15,924 nucleotides of DNA, taken from NCBI GenBank assembly GCA_013331625.1, contig DUGC01000058.1:1-15924 (forward strand), written 5' to 3'. Positions 5,775-13,165 of the stretch are shown here, one piece after another. Position 1 is the stretch's first letter, and every line of letters starts with the position of its first letter. The DNA is from Candidatus Iainarchaeum sp. (GTDB lineage: Archaea; Iainarchaeota; Iainarchaeia; Iainarchaeales; Iainarchaeaceae). The notes under the pieces were generated by a model. The model did not search any database. It was given only the letters and a program-made list of their open reading frames with translations, and was not told where the DNA came from. The position numbers and the translations under genes were made by a program.

Positions 5775-7299
5775 TAATGGTTGCAAATTCGACAACCCTG
5801 TTCCTGATTGCAAACTCGTATGCCGCATCGAGCTTTGCCTCGTTTTCTGCATAAATCTCAAATAGCACCGTGCCTTTTGTAACAGATGCCCCCTGCTCTG
5901 CATCAAGCATCACCCCTGCCTTCTGGTTTGCAGGGGCGCCTGCAAGGCGCGCTATATGGTTTAAGTACCCGACATTGATAGTGCTGATCTCGCCATTCTG
6001 CACTGAGAGGACTTCTTTCTTATAAGGTGCAGTCTTAATATCCTGTGAGCTTAGCGCCCTTGCGCCCTGCTCGGATATTATCTCCTTCATTTTCTGCAAA
6101 GCCTTTCCCGACTGGAGGATGTCCAACGACACTGCATACCCCTGCCCCTTGGGCACATCGCCAGTAAGCTCGAGCAGCGCGCCTGAAATTTCCACTGACT
6201 TGCGCGCAAGATTGTCAAAGAACCTCCCTTCGAGTATTTCAAGGGCATACTTTGCCTCAAGTGCGGGGCCAAAAGCCTTCCCGCTCGGCTCTGTCCCGTT
6301 TGTCAAAAGCACCTCAACTTTCATCCCAAGGTGCTTTCCCACCTCAACAAACTTGAGGGCCATCTGTTCGGCCTTCTCGCGCGTCCTGACTTTTACATAT
6401 GGCCCGACAGGGATATCAATAACAACATATTTTGCCCCTACGCTGGCCTTTTTTGCCATGACGCTTGCAATGACCTGCCCTTCGGGATCCAGTGAGAGCG
6501 GGTGCTCAATTTTGATTATCTTGTCATCTGCAGGCGCAAGCTCCACAGCGCCTCCCCATGCTATGCACCCGTTGGTCTTTTCCACAACCCTTTTTATCGC
6601 CCCTAGCTGCAGGCTCACGTTTGCAAGCACTTCCATCGAGTCAGCAGTCCCTGCCGCCGATGTGATGGATCTAGATGAGGTCTTGGGTATCGCATATCCT
6701 GCCGCCGCGATTATTGGTACAATGATCATTGTGGCCCTGCCGTTGGTGCCGCCGATCGAATGCTTGTCAACAACAGTCTTGCTTGAAAGCTCAAGCTTCC
6801 TGCCGTTTTCTATGAGCGCTTTGGTCATTGCAACGGTCTCATCAAGGTCGAACTCGCGCATATACACTGCTGAAACAAACGCGGTGGTCTCAATTTCGCT
6901 GAGCCGGTTTGACGAGATGTCCTCGATAATGCATGAAAGTTCCTCCTGGCTCAGCCTCCCCCCGTCCATCTTTTTTTTCACAAAACCGACACTGCGGGGC
7001 TTTGGGGCGGCATTGCATTTGACTGCTGACCCGTCCCTGACTCCGAGCAGTTGCGAAAGCTCGCGGAACATCCCGATGGAATTTTCGCCTATTATGGAGT
7101 CAGTGACATCAACCACCGCATTTGCGCTCCTGCCGTTCTCAGGGTTTGTTATCTCGAGCCGGTCGAGCGGAAAGATCCCGAGCTCCCTTGCGTCAATCTC
7201 GTTCAGCACCGCTATGAGCTTTCCGGAACTGAGGTCAATGCTCCTTACACTGAGCTTTTGGGAATAGCCGCCCGATTGCCGTGCAGGGGTGAGTGCCAT
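5755..7299 (-). CDS. deoA: AMP phosphorylase (archaeal thymidine-phosphorylase-like)
   Basis: This 514-residue enzyme phosphorolyses AMP (and CMP/UMP) to ribose-1,5-bisphosphate and the base. In archaea it feeds the ribose-bisphosphate isomerase and form III RuBisCO pathway. Seen: an N-terminal domain of about 85 residues ahead of the catalytic core, as in archaeal AMP phosphorylases, then DKHSIGGTNGRATM (178-191), KTSSRSITSAAGTAD (206-220) and a C-terminal barrel-sandwich domain. Length agrees with that family (just over 500) rather than with bacterial thymidine phosphorylase (about 440). ATG 7299 is preferred over TTG 7320, since TTTAAA at 7323-7328 lies about 26 bases upstream, as for a leaderless mRNA. 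Its partners in the pathway are not in this window. The 3' end overlaps ksgA on the other strand. Confidence 0.9.
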   Translation of the reverse strand: MALTPARQSGGYSQKLSVRSIDLSSGKLIAVLNEIDARELGIFPLDRLEITNPENGRSANAVVDVTDSIIGENSIGMFRELSQLLGVRDGSAVKCNAAPKPRSVGFVKKKMDGGRLSQEELSCIIEDISSNRLSEIETTAFVSAVYMREFDLDETVAMTKALIENGRKLELSSKTVVDKHSIGGTNGRATMIIVPIIAAAGYAIPKTSSRSITSAAGTADSMEVLANVSLQLGAIKRVVEKTNGCIAWGGAVELAPADDKIIKIEHPLSLDPEGQVIASVMAKKASVGAKYVVIDIPVGPYVKVRTREKAEQMALKFVEVGKHLGMKVEVLLTNGTEPSGKAFGPALEAKYALEILEGRFFDNLARKSVEISGALLELTGDVPKGQGYAVSLDILQSGKALQKMKEIISEQGARALSSQDIKTAPYKKEVLSVQNGEISTINVGYLNHIARLAGAPANQKAGVMLDAEQGASVTKGTVLFEIYAENEAKLDAAYEFAIRNRVVEFATIIIGKFD

Positions 7300-7320
7300 G
7301 GTAAACTTAAGCTTTTGCAA

Positions 7321-7330
7321 TTTTTAAATC
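7321..7330 (-). promoter_or_regulatory. TTTAAA promoter of AMP phosphorylase gene
   Basis: On the minus strand GATTTAAAAA (core 7328-7323) is centred 26-27 bases upstream of the ATG at 7299. No Shine-Dalgarno lies between them. The spacing is that of an archaeal TATA box for a transcript starting at the start codon. Confidence 0.5.
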
Positions 7331-7394
7331 CTTGTATTCCAAAAGTCCATTTCACGGCAGAATTTGTAAATACCGGTTAGTGGCGGGGGGTATG

Positions 7395-8138
7395 CTAGCC
7401 TTCCCGCAAATTCACGGAAAGCGCCCACTCGAATGCCGCGAGCATCGTGATGATGACCATTTCGGTTTTTGAAAGTTTCTGGTTAAGGTTCTGGAAAAGA
7501 GGCTCGAGGTAATCGGGCCATTTGCGCATATTAATTGTTGCCGCAAGCTGCTCGTTGAAAAACACGCTGTAATTTATGTGGAAGTTTCCCCTCCTGCCGA
7601 TAACTGGCAGGCCAAGTATGTCTGCCCCGTTTACCAGCAGGTTTGTCCTGCCGATCCTGCCAATGGGGACATTGCTCGGGCTGAATATCTTGTTGCTCTC
7701 AAGGTCAACTATGCCTATGTTTTCGCCGCCATACCTGACATAGAGCCTGCCGCCCCTAGCGGATGCAAACGCCCTGCCGCCAGGGCTAAGGTCTGCAACT
7801 ATTGCCCCGTTCACGGTGCTTAAATCAAGCCTTTTTGTGATGCGAGTGAAAAAGCTGAGGTTTGCATTTGCAATCATGAGCGGAAAGCCTGAAGTGTCAC
7901 TAACAGGCATCATCCTCATCTCGATTGATTTCGTGAACGCGCCTTCGGCAAAATAGCGCACATCAGAGCTGATTTTTGCCATGTTGGAAAAAAAATCCTC
8001 GCCTGAAAGGTGCGAGTTGCGGAATTTCCATGCGCCGGAGCGCGCAACACCGAAAATTATAAAGACGAAAAAAAGCACAATTGCAGCAGATATTAGGACT
8101 GCCATGGCGCTGATGATTTCCTGTAAATTAGGTTCCAT
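7395..8138 (-). CDS. Single-pass membrane protein with beta-rich domain, unknown function
   Basis: I do not recognise this 247-residue protein with confidence. Seen: one membrane segment near the N-terminus (about 10-32), with the remaining 215 residues probably on one side of the membrane. That part is beta-rich with many turns (RAFASARGGRLYVRYGGENIG) and ends in a hydrophobic helix (MVIITMLAAFEWALSV). Alternating strands closing on a buried C-terminal helix recall the Tubby/LURP/phospholipid-scramblase-like fold, but this is inference from pattern only. An AT-rich box (8165-8173) about 30 bases upstream of the ATG suggests its own promoter. It sits between the pyr operon and the AMP phosphorylase gene on the same strand, but separate promoters on either side argue against an operon link. 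Confidence 0.6.
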   Translation of the reverse strand: MEPNLQEIISAMAVLISAAIVLFFVFIIFGVARSGAWKFRNSHLSGEDFFSNMAKISSDVRYFAEGAFTKSIEMRMMPVSDTSGFPLMIANANLSFFTRITKRLDLSTVNGAIVADLSPGGRAFASARGGRLYVRYGGENIGIVDLESNKIFSPSNVPIGRIGRTNLLVNGADILGLPVIGRRGNFHINYSVFFNEQLAATINMRKWPDYLEPLFQNLNQKLSKTEMVIITMLAAFEWALSVNLREG

Positions 8139-8179
8139 CCCTTTATTGTTGTTTTTCCACTTTATTAATTTAAGGGAAT

Positions 8180-8221
8180 GGGCAAAAAGCCGCTGATTGT
8201 GGAAAAAAGATTGTTTTGCCC
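8180..8221 (-). terminator. Inverted repeat and T-runs downstream of the pyr operon
   Basis: A perfect 8-bp inverted repeat (GGGCAAAA at 8180-8187 and TTTTGCCC at 8214-8221) lies 24 bases after the pyrF stop. Between the arms the minus strand has a run of six T (8208-8203), and a further run of five T overlaps the distal arm. T-runs are the main archaeal termination signal. A 10-bp palindrome GGATGCATCC (8228-8237) lies between this and pyrF. Confidence 0.5.
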
Positions 8222-8244
8222 TTTTGCGGATGCATCCTTAATGG

Positions 8245-8961
8245 TTATTTGCCCTCAAGCAGCTTTGAGCAAAGTTCTTGCGCGGCCTTTTTTTTGTCCG
8301 CAGCTTCATATAGCGCCCTTCCGACAATTGCATGCCAGTATTTTCCCGCAAGCCTGCCGGATTCGCTTATGCTCCCGCCCTGTGACACGAGGCCTGGGGA
8401 GTGCAAAACCGGGACAATGCCCCTGCTTTCAAAAAATTCCCTGTATATTTTGATTTTTTCAGGCTTGTTTCCCGGCACCACAAATTCACGCACCCCGTTT
8501 TCTATGGCAGCCCCATACATCCTCATGGGCGCATCATCATCCAAAAACCCGCCATCCTTGTGAAGGTAGCCTTCGTGCGTCATCTCGCCGCCGACAACCA
8601 CTCCAAGGCCTGCCCTCTGGCACGCTTTTATCCATTCCTTTTCAGTCACGGGGCCTGCCTGCGGGAACAAAATCACAGCATTGATCCCCGCTTTTTTGCA
8701 CACTGACGCGAACCCTTCCCCTGTAAAAGGGACATCTGTTGCCGCCTTCTGGTGGTCATAAATTATGGGCTTATTTGTGTGCTTCCTTGCCGCGCTCACG
8801 ATTGCAGGGAGGCCATAGCCAAGGCCAAGCTCAAAGCCCACCTTATAAGCGCCAATGCCATCGACTTTGCATGTTTCTTTTACAAGGTTATCGAATTCCC
8901 TTATGCCTACAATATCGCATGCAGGCACGATGCTCCGCGGGATTTTTATGATGCTTTTCAT
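8245..8961 (-). CDS. pyrF: Orotidine 5'-phosphate decarboxylase (PyrF), variant active-site spacing
   Basis: OMP decarboxylase converts OMP to UMP, the last step of de novo UMP synthesis. The protein has 238 residues in a TIM-barrel layout. Seen: D16 (ACDI), K40 (YKVGFELGL), the central motif D69-H-Q-K72-A-A-T-D76, then SPGLVSQGG and IVGRALYEA, which bind the phosphate. The usual family motif is D-x-K-x-x-D; here two residues are added (D-x2-K-x3-D), so this is a divergent branch. ATG 8961 is chosen because AGGAGG (complement of 8969-8974) lies seven bases before it. The ATG overlaps the pyrE stop as ATGA. It is the last gene of the pyr operon, followed by a terminator-like repeat. Confidence 0.88.
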   Translation of the reverse strand: MKSIIKIPRSIVPACDIVGIREFDNLVKETCKVDGIGAYKVGFELGLGYGLPAIVSAARKHTNKPIIYDHQKAATDVPFTGEGFASVCKKAGINAVILFPQAGPVTEKEWIKACQRAGLGVVVGGEMTHEGYLHKDGGFLDDDAPMRMYGAAIENGVREFVVPGNKPEKIKIYREFFESRGIVPVLHSPGLVSQGGSISESGRLAGKYWHAIVGRALYEAADKKKAAQELCSKLLEGK

Positions 8962-9578
8962 TGCGTCGCCTCCTGCCACTTTTGCGGGTTGCTAAAATAC
9001 CTCTTCGCGTTCTCATAGAGCGCATCCCCGATTTCTTTGTGCCTGTGCAGTATTTCAAGCACTTCGCCCACCTTAAAGACCGAGTGCAGCTTATACCCTT
9101 CCTTTGCAAGCTCGCCCTGCCCGCCCTGCTCCCTGTCAATGAGCACAAGCACGTCCTCAACCAGGAGGCCTTCCTTTTCCAGCGGGGCGATTGCTTCAAA
9201 CTTGCTTGAACCCGTGGTGATAAGGTCGTCAATTACAAGCGCCTTTTCCCCAGCCTTGTATTTCCCTTCAACGCAGGCCTTTGTGCCATAGTCCTTGACC
9301 TCCTTTCGCGGGAAAACCATGCGCCAGTTTTTCTCAAGGCTCACGGCTGTTGCAATCGCGATTGCGGCAAACGGGATGCCTGCAATGCAGTCAAACTTCA
9401 GCCCCTGCGCCTTTTCCCCAAGCTGCCTTCCGACCATTTTGAGGGCATCAGGATAGGAAACAAGGATGCGCAGGTCGATGTAGATGGGGCTTTTGAGGCC
9501 TGATTTTAGCGTGAACAGCCCGAACTTCACAGCACCGATCTCATGCAGCCTTATTGCCAGCTCTTCCCGCTCATCCAT
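8958..9578 (-). CDS. pyrE: Orotate phosphoribosyltransferase (PyrE)
   Basis: PyrE joins orotate to PRPP to form OMP, the fifth step of UMP synthesis. The protein has 206 residues, normal for the family. Seen: GLFTLKSGLKSPIYIDLR near the N-terminus (orotate/PRPP loop start), FDCIAGIPFAAIAIATAVS (62-80), the Lys-rich segment RKEVKDYG (91-98) of the flexible catalytic loop, and the PRPP-binding motif VIDDLITTGSSK (115-126). ATG 9578 is preferred because a G-rich Shine-Dalgarno (GGGAGAGG) lies just upstream; a TTG at 9608 would add ten residues inside pyrC. The start lies within the end of pyrC (8-base overlap) and the stop overlaps pyrF. Confidence 0.93.
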   Translation of the reverse strand: MDEREELAIRLHEIGAVKFGLFTLKSGLKSPIYIDLRILVSYPDALKMVGRQLGEKAQGLKFDCIAGIPFAAIAIATAVSLEKNWRMVFPRKEVKDYGTKACVEGKYKAGEKALVIDDLITTGSSKFEAIAPLEKEGLLVEDVLVLIDREQGGQGELAKEGYKLHSVFKVGEVLEILHRHKEIGDALYENAKRYFSNPQKWQEATQ

Positions 9579-10833
9579 AAACCTCTCCCCCCACAATTGT
9601 CTTTTCAATAAACCCTTTTAATTTCATTCCATTGAAAGGCGAATAGAGCGCCTTTGTAAACAGCCTGTCATTTTCAACCCTGTGAGCGCGATTCACATCC
9701 ACAATCACAAGGTCGGCATCAAACCCTTCCCCTATAAACCCTTTTGAGTTCCACCCAAAAAGCCTGGCAGGCGCGCTGCAGCACGCATCAATAGCGCGCG
9801 CAAGTTTTATCTTCCTGCGGGCAGCTGCATCAAGGAGCAATGGCAGCATGGTTTCAAGCCCCGCGATCCCGCTGGGGCAGTCCTTATACCCCTGCATTTT
9901 CTCCCCAAGCGCATGCGGCGCGTGGTCAGTTGCAACAATGTCAATGTCGCCTTTTACAAGGCCCTGCCAGAGCGCTTTTTGATCCTGTGCGGTTTTGATT
10001 GAGGGGTTGCATTTGATGGGGTTTCCAAGCCTTTTGTAATCTGCATCATTGAGGAATAAATGGTTGGGGCTCACTTCACAGCTTACTGGCAGGCGCGCTT
10101 TTTTTGCCTTCTTTACCGCTTCCAGCCCTTTTTTTGACGATAAATGCGCAATGTGCAGCCTGTTGCCAATTTCTTTTTGGATCTTCACAAGCTCATTGAT
10201 GGCTTTTTCCTCGGCAATGTCAGAGCGGATGAGCGCGTGCACTGCAGGATCGTTCCTACTGCGATATTTTTCCATATTCGCCGCTATTTCATTTTCATCC
10301 TCAGCATGCGCCACCACAACGATGTTTTTCCTTTTGCACTCTTCAAACAATTTTGCGATTTTTTCCTTTTCATTGAATAGCATGTTTCCCGTGCTCGAGC
10401 CATAATACAGCTTGACGCCCTTCAGCCCCTTTGCCCTGCGGATTTCATCAATATTGTTTTCAGTTGCGCCCATGTAAGCGTCAAAATTCACCGCGCAGTC
10501 CCTTGCTGCAATCGAGCGCTTTTCCTCAAGGGCTTTTATTGTAATAGTGGGCGGCAGGGTGTTTGGCATGTCCATTACAGTTGTCACTCCCCCGTGGATT
10601 GCGGCAAGCGAGCCTGAAACCATGTCCTCCTTGTACTCAAGCCCGGGTGAGCGGAAATGCACGTGGCAGTCGATTGCGCCGGGCAAGATAACCCTGTTTT
10701 TGCACTCGATTTCCTTTTCTGCCCCGATTTTCCCCCGTGAAATTTCAGTGATTTTGCCATTTTCAACCAGGATATTGCGCTTTGCAAGCTTTCCTGCGAT
10801 AAATGCCCTTCCGTTGCTGAGCGCTATTCTCAT
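9571..10833 (-). CDS. pyrC: Dihydroorotase (PyrC, class I)
   Basis: Dihydroorotase closes carbamoyl-aspartate to dihydroorotate, the third step of UMP synthesis. The protein has 420 residues, as for class I enzymes of the amidohydrolase superfamily. Seen: the metal pair H57-x-H59 in IDCHVHFRSPG, the lysine expected to be carboxylated K141 (GVKLYYGSS), H176 (VVVAHAEDE), H230 (LHIAHLSS) and D303 (ATDHAPH). All the metal and catalytic positions are present. The C-terminus returns to a small beta domain (GFDADLVIVDV). ATG 10833 overlaps the pyrK stop as ATGA and is preferred to GTG 10845. A GCGGGA stretch upstream may serve as Shine-Dalgarno. Confidence 0.93.
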   Translation of the reverse strand: MRIALSNGRAFIAGKLAKRNILVENGKITEISRGKIGAEKEIECKNRVILPGAIDCHVHFRSPGLEYKEDMVSGSLAAIHGGVTTVMDMPNTLPPTITIKALEEKRSIAARDCAVNFDAYMGATENNIDEIRRAKGLKGVKLYYGSSTGNMLFNEKEKIAKLFEECKRKNIVVVAHAEDENEIAANMEKYRSRNDPAVHALIRSDIAEEKAINELVKIQKEIGNRLHIAHLSSKKGLEAVKKAKKARLPVSCEVSPNHLFLNDADYKRLGNPIKCNPSIKTAQDQKALWQGLVKGDIDIVATDHAPHALGEKMQGYKDCPSGIAGLETMLPLLLDAAARRKIKLARAIDACCSAPARLFGWNSKGFIGEGFDADLVIVDVNRAHRVENDRLFTKALYSPFNGMKLKGFIEKTIVGGEVYG

Positions 10834-11720
10834 TGTTCCCGCCACTCGTAATATTGCTTAAGCGTAACCCTTCTGCCGCTTTTGAGGTATGCGGTTTTGC
10901 CGAATTCCTTCATTTGCAAAAGCTCCTTTCCGCCAAAGACAGGCCCGTCGCGGCACACCAGCTTATCGTCGAGCACGCACGCGCCGCAAATGCCTATGCC
11001 GCATTTCATGTAGCGCTCAACCGAGCCTTCAAAGCCGCATTTGTGCCTGTCTGCAACTTCAAGCGCCTTTACAATCATTGCTTCAGGGCCGCAGGCATAA
11101 ATCCTGTCAAATCTTTCCTTTTGCAAAAGCCTCTCAAGCACTTGCACATTGAAGCCTTTTTCGCCATAGCTCCCGTCATCTGTCGTGATTAAAACCTGCC
11201 CGAGCTTTCTGAGTTCCTTTTCAAATATTATCCTTTCCCTGCTGCGCCCGCCAAGGATTACCGTGGTTTTGCATTTGTTCCCTTTTAGCTTTTCACACAG
11301 CCCTATAATGGAATCAATGCCGACCCCGCCTGCAACAACCACGGCCTTCCTCACTCCCAGCGTGCTGAACCCCTTTCCATAAGGGCCGCGTATCCCTATC
11401 TGGTCGCCGGCCCTGAGTTCAAGTATCCTTTTGGTGGCTGCCCCTTTCCCCTCAATATTTATTGCAAGCTTTTTAGCGTTTGGGATTGCAGCAATCGGCT
11501 TTTCGTCAAGCCCAGCAAGCCATACCATGACAAACTGCCCGGGCTCAAAATCCATTTGTCCATCCAGATAAAAGGTCTTGTTTCCGGAAAATTCCTCCCG
11601 TATTTTTTCAATTTTTACCATGCGCATCTTTGTAGAGGAAGGCCATTTTTGCCCGCCATTGCAGCACGCGCCAGTGCAGGTATCGGCATTTCTATCTTTA
11701 ATTATCCCCTTATTTTTCAT
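10830..11720 (-). CDS. pyrK: Dihydroorotate dehydrogenase electron-transfer subunit (PyrK) with Cys-rich N-terminal extension
   Basis: PyrK pairs with class 1B PyrD and passes electrons from dihydroorotate oxidation through FAD and a 2Fe-2S cluster to NAD. Seen: the FAD-domain motif RGPYGKGF (111-118), the nucleotide-binding start VVVAGGVGIDS (127-137), the ACGPEAMI segment (209-216) and the cluster cysteines C240, C245, C248 and C256. The family core would begin at about residue 32 (MRMVKIEKI). This gene instead has about 31 extra residues in front, with three cysteines in DTCTGACC (C15, C19, C20). ATG 11720 is chosen because GGTGAT (complement of 11725-11730) lies four bases upstream; ATG 11732 is also open. 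No Shine-Dalgarno precedes the internal ATGs near 11627 and 11621. The length is 296 residues. Confidence 0.88.
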   Translation of the reverse strand: MKNKGIIKDRNADTCTGACCNGGQKWPSSTKMRMVKIEKIREEFSGNKTFYLDGQMDFEPGQFVMVWLAGLDEKPIAAIPNAKKLAINIEGKGAATKRILELRAGDQIGIRGPYGKGFSTLGVRKAVVVAGGVGIDSIIGLCEKLKGNKCKTTVILGGRSRERIIFEKELRKLGQVLITTDDGSYGEKGFNVQVLERLLQKERFDRIYACGPEAMIVKALEVADRHKCGFEGSVERYMKCGIGICGACVLDDKLVCRDGPVFGGKELLQMKEFGKTAYLKSGRRVTLKQYYEWREQ

Positions 11721-11741
11721 AGCAATCACCATTGTGTTGGC

Positions 11742-12707
11742 TTATCCCCCCGCAGAGGGCATATCCACCATACCCAACCGACGAAACGGTTGCTTTTCAT
11801 GGGCAATCCCCCACACATCCTCAAGCTTTGAATATCCATTTCCAGAAAGCCAGTCTTCCATTTCCGAACACACCTTTGCAAAAACGCCGCTTCCCCTCGC
11901 CCACACCGCGCTCCCGATGCCGCACAGGCTTGCGCCGGCCATCACATATTCAAGTGCGTCCCTTCCATTGGTGATCCCGCCCTCGCCGATGATTGGCACT
12001 TCCACTTTCCCATATACTTCGTAGACAATTTTGAGGTTGATTGGCTTGAGGGCGGGGCCGCTCATGCCGCCTTTACGGAACGCAAGCACCGGCCTTTTCG
12101 CGTCAATATCAATGAGCATTGCAGGCATCGTATTTGCGGCGCATATCGCATCGGCCCCCGCATCAGCGCATGCCTTTGCAACTGACACCGGCGAGGTTGC
12201 TGCGGGAGTGAGCTTTGCAATGACAGGTATATTCCCCGCAATGTTTTTCACGTCCGCAACTATTTTTGCGCAAATTCCAGGGTCACAGGCAAACTGCACA
12301 TCATGCCATTCGGTGTTCGGGCAGGAGATGTCAAGTTCTATCATGTCAGGCTTTTTGGAGGCAACATAGCCTGCAACTTCGCCAAACTCATTCCACTTCG
12401 AGCCGTAAATGCTTGCAATGAGCGGAACCCCCAATTTTCTGAGCTCTTTGAGTTCCTCAAATTCATCCTCAAGGTTCATAACCCCGGGCGTCGGAAGCCC
12501 GACAGCATTCAGGAGGCCGTGCTCCCACTCTATTACCGTGGGGTTCTTGTGGCCAAAGCGCTCGCGCGGCCCAATGCTCTTCATGGTGACCGCTCCCGCC
12601 CCTTCCTTTGCAACCCTTATAAGCTGCCCGGAATTCACGCCCATTATTCCGGAAGCAAGGCGCGTGGGATTTTCCATCCCAATGCCGCAAAACTTTGTTT
12701 CAAGCAT
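11742..12707 (-). CDS. pyrD: Dihydroorotate dehydrogenase catalytic subunit (PyrD, class 1B)
   Basis: PyrD oxidises dihydroorotate to orotate using FMN, the fourth step of UMP synthesis. The protein has 321 residues. Seen: NPTRLASGIMG (13-23), K43 in VTMKSIG, the N67 loop LLNAVGLPTPG, the class 1 catalytic Cys129 in LDISCPNTEWHD, K165 in PVIAKLTP, and the FMN phosphate site GEGGITNGRDALE (241-253). A cytosolic class 1 enzyme with a catalytic Cys next to a PyrK gene is class 1B, which is NAD-linked. Its ATG follows the pyrI stop directly (TGA then ATG, no gap), and it ends 21 bases before pyrK. Confidence 0.93.
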   Translation of the reverse strand: MLETKFCGIGMENPTRLASGIMGVNSGQLIRVAKEGAGAVTMKSIGPRERFGHKNPTVIEWEHGLLNAVGLPTPGVMNLEDEFEELKELRKLGVPLIASIYGSKWNEFGEVAGYVASKKPDMIELDISCPNTEWHDVQFACDPGICAKIVADVKNIAGNIPVIAKLTPAATSPVSVAKACADAGADAICAANTMPAMLIDIDAKRPVLAFRKGGMSGPALKPINLKIVYEVYGKVEVPIIGEGGITNGRDALEYVMAGASLCGIGSAVWARGSGVFAKVCSEMEDWLSGNGYSKLEDVWGIAHEKQPFRRLGMVDMPSAGG

Positions 12708-13163
12708 TCAATCACTCTTAATTGAGGAAATGATCTCCTTTTCCCCCATGCGCATCTCGCAGTAAAAGCACTTTGCCTCCAAGGGCTCTTTGCGGATCTG
12801 GAATTTTGCAGGTATCCTTTCGGCATTTGTTATGCACTTTGGGTTAATGCATTTCATGATGCCCTCGACGCTTTCCGGATAGCCAAGCTCTGACTTATTC
12901 TTGATCTCAGCGTCCCTTATGATGTTGATTGTGGCGCCTTTCCCCACAAGCGCAATTGTATTGAGCTCGTTTTTGCTCAGCTCCCTGCCCTCAATGAACA
13001 TGATGTCCTTTTTGCCCATTTTCCTGCTCTCGACATTCATGCCCACGGTGACAGTGAAATCGCGCAGGTCCAAAACCTCAAGTATCTTGTAAGCTGAGCC
13101 TGTGTTGAGGTGGTCGATTGCAGTGCCGTTTTTTATCGGCGTGATCCTGATGTCTTTTGCCAC
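12708..13163 (-). CDS. pyrI: Aspartate carbamoyltransferase regulatory subunit (PyrI)
   Basis: PyrI is the nucleotide-binding regulatory chain of aspartate carbamoyltransferase; in known enzymes it binds CTP/ATP and adjusts flux. The protein has 151 residues. Seen: the allosteric domain opening (ITPIKNGTAIDHL, with KNGTAIDHL typical), the segment MNVESRKMGKKDI, and a C-terminal zinc domain with C105-x4-C110 and C132-x2-C135. Start is GTG 13163, two bases after the pyrB stop, with a G-run (GGGGGG) inside the pyrB end as ribosome-binding site. The presence of PyrI argues that the pathway is feedback-controlled in this organism. Confidence 0.93.
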   Translation of the reverse strand: MAKDIRITPIKNGTAIDHLNTGSAYKILEVLDLRDFTVTVGMNVESRKMGKKDIMFIEGRELSKNELNTIALVGKGATINIIRDAEIKNKSELGYPESVEGIMKCINPKCITNAERIPAKFQIRKEPLEAKCFYCEMRMGEKEIISSIKSD

Positions 13164-13165
13164 TC

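Noticed and set aside
6119..7267. Long open frame (382 codons) on the plus strand opposite the AMP phosphorylase gene
   Set aside because: The product is Ser/Thr/Pro-rich with no family pattern, and the minus-strand frame holds all conserved phosphorylase motifs. It is a codon-bias shadow.
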